64,000 nt of DNA from Mesorhizobium sp. RMAD-H1 (GTDB lineage Bacteria; Pseudomonadota; Alphaproteobacteria; Rhizobiales; Rhizobiaceae): positions 186,001 through 250,000 of the forward strand of contig NZ_JACHWN010000003.1 of NCBI RefSeq assembly GCF_014191375.1. The letters are read 5' to 3'. Both the position numbers and the translations under genes were made by a program. A model generated the notes under the pieces. That model worked only from the letters and a program-made list of their open reading frames with translations. It did not search any database and was not told where the DNA came from. Below are positions 56,193 to 64,000 of the stretch, piece after piece; positions within the stretch are counted from its first letter, which is position 1, and each line of letters starts with the position of its first letter.

Positions 56193-58247
56193 ATGGCGGC
56201 AGATCAGAAATCTTCGCTATCTCCCATGGAACTGGACGAAGCCAAGGCACGCGAGCTCGAGGAACAGTTCGATTCCGAGATCAGGTTCCGCCCGCTGGCG
56301 CCGCTTGCGGGCCGTCTGGTCGGCGTGTTGCTGGTCGCCCTCTCGATCTTCCATTATTACACTGCGGGTTTCGGTCTCCTGCCGGAGATGATTCACCGCG
56401 GCATCCATCTGGCCTTCGTTCTCGGCCTCGTCTTCCTGGTTTTCCCTTTCAGCCGGAGAGGCTATGACCAACCGGCGACCTCCAGCCTGCTCAGGCCGCT
56501 CGGCATATCGATCATCGATTGGCTCCTGGCGATCGGCGCGGTGGTGGCCGTGCTGCACGTGCCGCTTATCCCGCTGGACGATCTCGCCTTCCGGGTGGGC
56601 AATCCGACAACCACGGATGTCGTCCTCGGCGGTCTGCTGATCCTCGTGCTGCTCGAGGCGACACGGCGTTCCGTCGGCTGGCCGCTGCCGATCATCGCGC
56701 TCATCTTCATGGCCTATGCGATTTACGGACCATCGATGCCGGGCATCCTGGTTCATCCCGGCGCCAGTTTCTCGCAACTGGTCGATCACCTCTACCTGAC
56801 GACCCAGGGCATTTACGGCATCGCGCTCGGCGTCGTCGCCACCTATGTCTTCCATTTCGTTCTGTTCGGCGTCTTCGCCACACGGATCGGGCTTGGCCAG
56901 CTCTTTCTCGATTGTGCCGCCTGGGTCGCGGGCCGGTTTGCCGGCGGCCCGGCCAAGGTCTCGATCTTCGGCTCGGCGCTGTTCGGCATGATCTCTGGTT
57001 CCTCGGTCGCCAACACCGTCACGGTCGGCTCGCTGACGATCCCGGCCATGAAGCGGCTCGGCTACAAGCCGCATTTCGCCGCGGCCGTCGAAGCGGCATC
57101 CTCGACCGGTGGGCAGATCATGCCGCCGATCATGGGCGCCGCCGCCTTCCTGATGATCGAATTCCTCAACCTGCCCTACACGACCATCATTCTCGCGGCG
57201 ATCGTGCCAGCCTTCATGCATTTCTTCGGCGTGCTGATCCAGGTGCATTTCGAGGCCAAACGCACAGGCCTGCGAGGGATGACGGCCGAGGAGATGCCCG
57301 ATCTGAAGGAGGCATTCAAGCGAGACTGGCCCACGGTCATTCCACTGGTCGTGCTGCTCGGCGTGCTGCTGTCGGGCTATACACCCTATCTCGCTGCCTT
57401 CTGGGGCATCACGCTCTGTGTCCTGGTCGGCCTGTTGAATCCGCGCAAGCGCATGACGTTCCTCGAACTTTTCGAAGGCCTGCGCGATGGTGCCAAATAT
57501 GCACTTGCCGTAGGTGCGGCAGCGGCGACCGTCGGCATCATCGTCGGCGTGGTGACGCTGACCGGCGTCGGCTTCAAGATTTCCTATATCGTCACCTCCA
57601 CGGCAGCGCAGCTGGCCGGCTGGTTCGAGACGTTCATTCCGGCCGCCCTGGCCGGTCCGCAGGCGCTGACGCTTCTGTTCACGCTGATCATGACCGGGAT
57701 TGTCTGCATTCTGATGGGCTGCGGCATTCCGACGACGGCCAACTACATCATCATGGCGACGATCGCGGCGCCGGCCCTCGGGCTGCTCGGCGTCGAGCCG
57801 ATCGTGGCGCATTTCTTCGTCTTCTATTACGGGGTGCTTGCCGATATCACGCCGCCGGTGGCGCTTGCCGCCTATGCCGCCGCCGGCATGGCCGGAGCCG
57901 ATCCGTTCAAGACGGGCAATACTGCGTTCCGTCTTGGTCTCGGCAAGGTGCTGGTGCCCTTCGTCTTCGTATTCTCGCCGTCGCTGCTGCTGGTGACCTC
58001 AGATTTCTCCTGGCACGCCTTCTTTGTCGCCCTTATCGGATGCGTCGTCGGCATCACGTGTCTTGGTGCGGCACTCTCCGGCTTCCTGCTGGTGCGGACG
58101 AAATTCTGGGAGAGGATCCTGCTGATACTGGCCTCAATCCTGCTCATAGCGCCTGAAATCTATTCGTCGCTGTTGGGTGCGGCGCTGATCATCCCGGTGC
58201 TCGTCAGGCATGTCATCAGCGCGAGGCGGGCGCCGGTGCCTGGCTAA
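56193..58247 (+). CDS. TRAP transporter fused permease (DctQM fusion, TAXI type)
   Basis: 684-residue membrane protein uniting the small (DctQ, about residues 35-170) and large (DctM, about 180-650) TRAP subunits. Family motifs are GSALFGMISGSSVANTVTVG, ASSTGGQIMPPIMGAAAFLM and GCGIPTTANYIIMA. It works with the TAXI protein encoded 114 bases upstream. No catabolic gene adjoins it, so the cargo cannot be guessed. Confidence 0.95.
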   Translation: MAADQKSSLSPMELDEAKARELEEQFDSEIRFRPLAPLAGRLVGVLLVALSIFHYYTAGFGLLPEMIHRGIHLAFVLGLVFLVFPFSRRGYDQPATSSLLRPLGISIIDWLLAIGAVVAVLHVPLIPLDDLAFRVGNPTTTDVVLGGLLILVLLEATRRSVGWPLPIIALIFMAYAIYGPSMPGILVHPGASFSQLVDHLYLTTQGIYGIALGVVATYVFHFVLFGVFATRIGLGQLFLDCAAWVAGRFAGGPAKVSIFGSALFGMISGSSVANTVTVGSLTIPAMKRLGYKPHFAAAVEAASSTGGQIMPPIMGAAAFLMIEFLNLPYTTIILAAIVPAFMHFFGVLIQVHFEAKRTGLRGMTAEEMPDLKEAFKRDWPTVIPLVVLLGVLLSGYTPYLAAFWGITLCVLVGLLNPRKRMTFLELFEGLRDGAKYALAVGAAAATVGIIVGVVTLTGVGFKISYIVTSTAAQLAGWFETFIPAALAGPQALTLLFTLIMTGIVCILMGCGIPTTANYIIMATIAAPALGLLGVEPIVAHFFVFYYGVLADITPPVALAAYAAAGMAGADPFKTGNTAFRLGLGKVLVPFVFVFSPSLLLVTSDFSWHAFFVALIGCVVGITCLGAALSGFLLVRTKFWERILLILASILLIAPEIYSSLLGAALIIPVLVRHVISARRAPVPG

Positions 58248-58895
58248 GCGACACCGTCGTCAACACGCAATCCGTGTTCATCGGCAGATAATGTTCTGTG
58301 GGCCGGCACCCTGGCCAAGGGTGCCGAATCGCAGCGGGTTTCTGCGCGGCATGGTCTCTTGCAGGGATGGCGGCTGATATCTTTGTAACCGCTCTTCCAG
58401 CGCGGGCCGCACTTTTCGGCCTGGCGTCTACCACCGTTGTCAGCCCGGTTATAGGCAAGCGCCCCGGCTTGCGCATTCCCGGTTTTCACAGCTATTTTAT
58501 GGGGTTCCCTAGGCAATTTTCGATGATTTCTCTTCGAAATTTCGCCGAAAAAATGAAAAATCGCGCCCCAGATTCCATGAAAAATGGCGCAGGGCAGGGT
58601 GGCAATCGCCTCTCGCCTTGCGCGTTCGGGTAGAATTAATGCACCGTTGTTGCCATTTCGGTTGACAAATGAAGCGTTTTAAAAAATCATATTATATAAT
58701 TTAAGTCCGGGAGGCGGCCACAAATTCCCTAGAGCGAGATGCGCATTTGGTCCTGCGTTCAGGATCGAAAGGGAAGGAGTTTGCCAATATCCGGATTTGG
58801 GTGGGATCGGTCGCCTGCACTCCGGCAACAGCTTTTCCGGCTGGGGCCTGAGGCGGTTGCCGGCTGAAATGCGATCATCAACTGGGAGGATATCC
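58248..58895. other. Long intergenic region upstream of chvE
   Basis: About 650 bases. Near the left end, CGGCACCC (58304-58311) and GGGTGCCG (58319-58326) form an eight-base-pair hairpin, probably ending the TRAP operon. 58490-58700 is AT-rich: TTGACA at 58662-58667 is followed by ATTATATAAT at 58691-58700, a likely chvE promoter region although the spacing between those two is too long (27 bases) for a single promoter. No regulator gene (such as the GbpR of Agrobacterium) is present here. Confidence 0.5.
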
Positions 58896-59960
58896 GTGAA
58901 GATACTCAAGATTGCTTTAGCAGCGCTTCTGTCCGTGGCCTGGATGGGCGCGGGCCAGACTCTGGCGCAAGACAAGGGCACGATCGGCATTTCGATGCCG
59001 ACCAAATCGTCGGCGCGCTGGATCGCCGACGGCGATAACATGGTGAAGATCCTGCAGGAGCGCGGCTACGGCACCGACCTGCAATATGCGGAAGACGACA
59101 TCCCCAACCAGCTGTCGCAGATCGAAAACATGATCACCAAGGGCGTGAAGGTCCTCGTCATCGCTGCGATCGACGGCACGACCCTTTCCAGCGCCCTGCA
59201 GCAGGCTCATGACGCCGGTATCAAGGTCATCGCCTATGACCGTCTGATCCGCGATTCCGCGAATGTCGACTACTACACGACCTTCGACAATTTCCAGGTC
59301 GGCGTGCTGCAGGCGCAGTCGCTGGTCAACGCGCTCGGACTGCCGGATGCGGCCGGCCCCTTCAACATCGAGCTGTTCGGCGGCTCGCCTGACGACAACA
59401 ATGCCTATTTCTTCTATGACGGCGCGATGTCGGTGCTGCAGCCTCTGATCGACAGCGGCAAGCTCGTCGTCCAGTCCGGCCAGATGGGCATGGACAAGGT
59501 CGGCACGCTGCGCTGGGATGGCGCCGTGGCGCAGGCCCGCATGGACAACCTGCTTTCGGCCTATTACACCGACAAGAAGGTCAATGCGGTTCTCTCGCCC
59601 TATGACGGCCTGTCCATCGGCATCCTGTCGTCGCTGCGCGGCGTCGGCTACGGCTCGCCGGACCAGCCCTTCCCCTATGTTTCCGGCCAGGACGCGGAAA
59701 TCCCGTCCGTCAAGTCGATCATTGCGGGCGAGCAGTATTCGACCGTGTTCAAGGATACGCGTGAACTCGCCAAGGTCACGGCCAACATGATCGACGCCGT
59801 GCTCTCGGGCAAGGAGCCGGAAATCAACGACACCAAGACCTATAACAACGGTGTCAAGGTGGTTCCGTCCTATCTCCTGAAGCCCGTTCTGGTCGACAAG
59901 AACAATTGGAAGGAAGTTCTGGTCGGTTCCGGCTATTATAAGGAAGATCAGCTCCAGTAA
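58896..59960 (+). CDS. chvE: Multiple sugar-binding periplasmic protein ChvE
   Basis: 354 residues, the same length as Agrobacterium ChvE, which it resembles throughout: [52 protein letters not shown] and the terminal GYYKEDQLQ. The signal peptide spans about residues 1-24. ChvE binds glucose, galactose, arabinose, xylose and related sugars for uptake; in Agrobacterium it also signals to VirA and in chemotaxis. A virulence role here is not implied. The start is a GTG at 58896 behind GGGAGGATAT. A hairpin separates it from gguA. Confidence 0.96.
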   Translation: MKILKIALAALLSVAWMGAGQTLAQDKGTIGISMPTKSSARWIADGDNMVKILQERGYGTDLQYAEDDIPNQLSQIENMITKGVKVLVIAAIDGTTLSSALQQAHDAGIKVIAYDRLIRDSANVDYYTTFDNFQVGVLQAQSLVNALGLPDAAGPFNIELFGGSPDDNNAYFFYDGAMSVLQPLIDSGKLVVQSGQMGMDKVGTLRWDGAVAQARMDNLLSAYYTDKKVNAVLSPYDGLSIGILSSLRGVGYGSPDQPFPYVSGQDAEIPSVKSIIAGEQYSTVFKDTRELAKVTANMIDAVLSGKEPEINDTKTYNNGVKVVPSYLLKPVLVDKNNWKEVLVGSGYYKEDQLQ

Positions 59961-59973
59961 CGAGCGATGCGCT

Positions 59974-59999
59974 GGGCCTCGGATTTGACGCCGAGGCCC
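59974..59999 (+). other. Intercistronic hairpin between chvE and gguA
   Basis: GGGCCTCGG (59974-59982) pairs perfectly with CCGAGGCCC (59991-59999), with an eight-base loop, 13 bases after the chvE stop. It has no T-run. Confidence 0.75.
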
Positions 60000-60074
60000 T
60001 TCCTGCCGTCCCGATCCGCGCGGGCTTAGGCCTGCGGCGACGGAGACGGCTGATACATGCGGGTGCGGATCACG

Positions 60075-61601
<1,527 letters not shown>

Positions 61602-61603
61602 CA

Positions 61604-62797
61604 ATGAGTGAAATCGCATCTGCGGAAACGAAACCGGCCAAGCCCAAGCAGTCGCTGTCCCTCTACAGCAATTTCCGTGATTACGGATTGGTGATGGCGC
61701 TGATCCTGATCATGCTGTTCTTCCAGTATACGACCGATGGCACGCTGTTCCGTCCGGTCAATCTGACCAATCTGGTTCTGCAGAACAGCTATATCATCAT
61801 CATGGCGCTCGGCATGCTGCTGGTGATCGTGTCGGGGCATATCGATCTGTCCGTCGGGTCGGTGGCAGGATTCATCGGCGGCCTGTCCGCCGTGATGATG
61901 GTGCAATGGCATATCCATTATGTGCCGGCGACGATCCTGTGCCTTGCCGCCGGCGCCCTGATCGGCGCCGCCCAGGGCTACTGGGTCGCCTATCACAAGA
62001 TACCGTCCTTTATCGTCACGCTCGCCGGCATGCTGGTGTTCAAAGGGCTCACGCTGGCGCTTCTGGGCGGCCGGTCGATCGGGCCGTTCCCCCCGCAGTT
62101 CCAGCTTCTGAGCTCGGGCTTCATCCCGGATTTCTTTCCGGGTTACGGCATTCACGTCACCTCCATGCTGATCGGTATCATCCTGGTGGCGCTGATGGTC
62201 TATTCGAGCGTACGCCGGCGCATCAAGCGCGAGCGTCACGGCTATGAGGGCGAGCCCTTCGTGCTGTTCGCGGGGAAGAACCTGATCATCGGCGGTCTCG
62301 CCCTGTTCCTGTGCTATCTCATGGCCTCCTACAGGGGGCTTCCGAACGTCCTCATCGTCATGGCTGTCCTGATCGGCCTTTTCACCTTCGTCACCCGGCA
62401 CACCACGATCGGCCGTCGGATCTATGCCATGGGCGGCAATGAAAAAGCGGCGAAGCTTTCCGGCATCCGCACCGAGCGGCTGACCTTCCTCACCTTCGTC
62501 AACATGGGCGTTCTGGCCGCGCTGGCGGGGCTGATCTTCGCCGCCCGCCTCAATACCGCGACGCCGAAGGCCGGCCTCGGCTTCGAGCTTGATGTCATCG
62601 CCGCGGTGTTCATCGGCGGCGCTTCCGCCATGGGCGGCGTCGGCCAGGTGATGGGTGCCGTCATCGGCGCCTTCATCATGGGCGTGATGAACAACGGCAT
62701 GTCGATCATGGGCATCAATATCGACTGGCAGCAGGTCATCAAGGGGCTTGTCCTGCTCGCGGCCGTCGTCTTCGACGTCTACAACAAGAACAAATAG
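61604..62797 (+). CDS. gguB: Sugar ABC transporter permease GguB
   Basis: 397-residue permease of the ribose/xylose (BPD_transp_2) class with about ten helices. VIVSGHIDLSVGSVAGFIGG and ATPKAGLGFELDVIAAVFIG are family motifs. It begins two bases after the gguA stop and closes the chvE-gguA-gguB operon. The gguC gene found after gguB in Agrobacterium is absent; a terminator and an unrelated GntR regulator follow. Confidence 0.95.
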   Translation: MSEIASAETKPAKPKQSLSLYSNFRDYGLVMALILIMLFFQYTTDGTLFRPVNLTNLVLQNSYIIIMALGMLLVIVSGHIDLSVGSVAGFIGGLSAVMMVQWHIHYVPATILCLAAGALIGAAQGYWVAYHKIPSFIVTLAGMLVFKGLTLALLGGRSIGPFPPQFQLLSSGFIPDFFPGYGIHVTSMLIGIILVALMVYSSVRRRIKRERHGYEGEPFVLFAGKNLIIGGLALFLCYLMASYRGLPNVLIVMAVLIGLFTFVTRHTTIGRRIYAMGGNEKAAKLSGIRTERLTFLTFVNMGVLAALAGLIFAARLNTATPKAGLGFELDVIAAVFIGGASAMGGVGQVMGAVIGAFIMGVMNNGMSIMGINIDWQQVIKGLVLLAAVVFDVYNKNK

Positions 62798-62817
62798 GCC
62801 CTGGCCCCAGAATACGC

Positions 62818-62852
62818 ACCGGCCCGGAAACCGGATTGGTTTCCGGGCCGGT
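62818..62852 (+). terminator. Strong hairpin after gguB
   Basis: A 15-base-pair perfect stem (62818-62832 with 62838-62852, core GGCCCGGAAACC / GGTTTCCGGGCC) and a five-base loop GGATT lie 20 bases after the gguB stop. There is no T-run. As it is symmetric, it may serve both the gguB read-out and the convergent GntR gene. Confidence 0.75.
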
Positions 62853-62927
62853 CGCACATTCAGCCCGTTGCGGCGCGGTTCCGGGCAATGCGGCGGGTGC
62901 GTTTTCCCCGATCTTCCCGGACCCGCA

Positions 62928-63611
62928 TCAGGAATAGCGCAGATGCCGCTCCACATTTTGCAGATGGGCGCGCATTGCGGCCGCCGCGCCGGCGGTATCC
63001 CGATTGGCGATGGCGTCGACGATCTGGTCGTGTTCGGCGAAGCTGTGGTGATCCACCGGCGGCCGAACCGGCGTGTCACGCAGCCGGCCCCAGGTCACTT
63101 CCCGCTTTACGGCATTGAGCGTATCGAGCAGGCCGAGGAGCAGGCTGTTCTGCGTTGCCTCGGCGATGGTGCGATGAAGCCTGTTGTCCCACAATTCGTA
63201 CTGGCGCCATGAGGGTGCCTGGCGGGTGCGCACGATGCAGTTGCGCATATCTGCCACCTGTGCGGGGGTTGCGTTCAGTGCCGCGCACCGGGCGATCTCG
63301 GGCTCGATGGCGATCCTGGCGCCCATCACTTCGATCGGATTGCTGCGCCGTGCCATGGCGCTGATATCGGCCACGGTGTCGATGGGGCGGCTTCCTGTGA
63401 AGGTGCCCTTGCCCACATGGCGCCAAAGCTGACCCTCGGCCTGCAGTTCCGCAAGCGCCTTGCGCAGCGCCGCGCGGCTGACGCCGAGAATTTCCGCCAG
63501 TTCGCGCTCGGGAGGCAGGCGCCCGTCGCTGGGCAGTTCCGCTTCGAGCAGAAAGCCGCGCAATTTGCTTGCCGCATCGGGCTGTCGTTTGGTCTCAGCT
63601 AACTCAGTCAT
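62928..63611 (-). CDS. GntR/FadR-family transcriptional regulator
   Basis: 227 residues. The N-terminal winged helix-turn-helix (LPPERELAEILGVSRAALRKAL, then EGQLWRHVGKGTF as wing) is followed by an all-helical FCD ligand domain with the metal-site pattern ELWDNRLHRTIAEATQN, HDQIVDAIANRD and a final His-containing helix. The ATG at 63611 is preferred over a TTG at 63623. It is divergent from the secreted-protein gene at 63900. The perfect palindrome at 63618-63637 overlaps the region just before its start. Confidence 0.93.
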   Translation of the reverse strand: MTELAETKRQPDAASKLRGFLLEAELPSDGRLPPERELAEILGVSRAALRKALAELQAEGQLWRHVGKGTFTGSRPIDTVADISAMARRSNPIEVMGARIAIEPEIARCAALNATPAQVADMRNCIVRTRQAPSWRQYELWDNRLHRTIAEATQNSLLLGLLDTLNAVKREVTWGRLRDTPVRPPVDHHSFAEHDQIVDAIANRDTAGAAAAMRAHLQNVERHLRYS

Positions 63612-63617
63612 ATTGTG

Positions 63618-63637
63618 AACCAATTTTCAGATTGGTT
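63618..63637. promoter_or_regulatory. Operator of the GntR-family regulator
   Basis: AACCAATTTTCAGATTGGTT has perfect seven-base arms (AACCAAT / ATTGGTT) around a six-base centre and lies six bases before the regulator start. A further ATTGGTTTGG lies at 63842-63851, ahead of the next operon. Confidence 0.7.
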
Positions 63638-63841
63638 TAGGTATATTCGTTTGCGGTCACCCTGTCAATCCGTAAGAGGCGGGGATCCCGTCGCGGCACG
63701 CGGATACAGACAAACTACTGAATTCTCAAGATAAAATGTATTCCCTTTCATGCCTTCTGAGGCGATTTTGGATATGTCCCTTCCGGGGATGTCAGTGCGC
63801 TGTTGACTCTTAGAGCGATATCAATTTAGTTTATTGAAGAA

Positions 63842-63851
63842 ATTGGTTTGG
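63842..63851 (+). promoter_or_regulatory. Half-site matching the GntR operator upstream of the next gene
   Basis: ATTGGTTTGG repeats the right arm and following bases of the operator at 63618-63637. It lies 49 bases before the start at 63900. This suggests that the regulator also controls the gene running off the window. Confidence 0.45.
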
Positions 63852-63899
63852 ATTGCGCCGGGAGGAGGCGTATTCGGCCGATCGCTATGGGAGGAAAAA

Positions 63900-64000
63900 A
63901 TGTATAGATTTGCTGCCAGACTGAGAGCGGCTGCGGCCGCTTTGACACTCAGCACGTTTTTCGCCGCCGCGCCGGTGGCGGCATTGGCCGATCCGATCCG
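63900..64000 (+). CDS. Start of a secreted protein, probably a binding protein (partial)
   Basis: Only 33 codons are inside the window. They form a complete-looking signal peptide: MYRFAARLR, a hydrophobic core rich in Ala and Leu, and a probable cleavage after PVAALA before DPI. GGAGGAAAAA precedes the ATG at 63900. By the pattern of this region it is most likely a transporter binding protein, but no mature sequence is available to confirm it. Confidence 0.7.
   Translation, partial: MYRFAARLRAAAAALTLSTFFAAAPVAALADPI

Noticed and set aside
56217-57812. 531-codon open frame on the minus strand, and a 545-codon plus-strand frame at 56519-58156
   Set aside because: Both lie over the fused TRAP permease, whose frame has clear helices and family motifs. 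The alternatives are Arg/His-rich and lack ribosome sites.

Overview
The window reads as a stretch of a Rhizobiaceae genome (Rhizobium/Agrobacterium/Ensifer/Shinella-like alphaproteobacterium). The basis is high GC, dense operons of solute transporters, an alpha-glucoside operon in the order aglR / aglEFGAK known from Sinorhizobium, and a chvE-gguA-gguB operon known from Agrobacterium. No rRNA, tRNA, IS element, CRISPR array or replication gene was seen. The replicon type cannot be told from the sequence.

Layout. 1-2463: the end of a TRAP permease, a cupin, kduI and kduD (pectin-derived uronate catabolism). 2479-8484: an accessory-looking stretch with a RES/Xre toxin-antitoxin pair under a palindromic operator-promoter, a small unknown protein, a LysR regulator and a 1176-residue unknown protein with LysM-like, EF-hand-like and hydrophobic segments. 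8658-16476: aglK-A-G-F-E on the minus strand and aglR divergent, with two matching palindromic operators between them. 16523-25568: a LacI-type operator pair and promoter, then a sugar ABC transporter, a frameshifted GH2 beta-mannosidase, a TIM-barrel epimerase and a Gfo/Idh/MocA dehydrogenase. 25614-32890: a BMP-type (nucleoside/base) ABC importer with an amidase and a cytosine-deaminase-like amidohydrolase. 33199-38218: a DctPQM TRAP transporter, a GH105 unsaturated glucuronyl hydrolase and a divergent IclR regulator. 38286-39802: a MarR regulator divergent from a cupin and a VOC protein, with a cluster of AAGATA boxes between. 39960-42406: a LacI regulator, a DUF3775 protein and an SDR.

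42410-53662 is a four-carbon sugar-acid (tetronate) module. It has a LacI regulator with otnK and otnC on one strand, and ltnD, otnI, denD, an extra SDR and a complete ABC importer on the other, with two inverted 16-bp operators in the divergent gap. By family function it would take both L-threonate and D-erythronate to dihydroxyacetone phosphate. 54170-58247: an NTF2-like secreted protein and a TAXI-TRAP transporter. 58896-62797: chvE-gguA-gguB. 62928-64000: a GntR regulator with its own operator and the first codons of a secreted protein that runs off the window.

Overall this is a carbohydrate and organic-acid scavenging region for plant-derived compounds (pectin uronates, alpha-glucosides, beta-mannosides, tetronates, nucleobases). 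Most modules carry their own regulator and visible operators. The least explained item is the 1176-residue protein at 4954-8484. The most useful sequence-level observations are the operator pairs, the hairpins placed after the solute-binding-protein genes, the one-base frameshift in the GH2 gene and the altered active-site neighbour in the deaminase-like enzyme.
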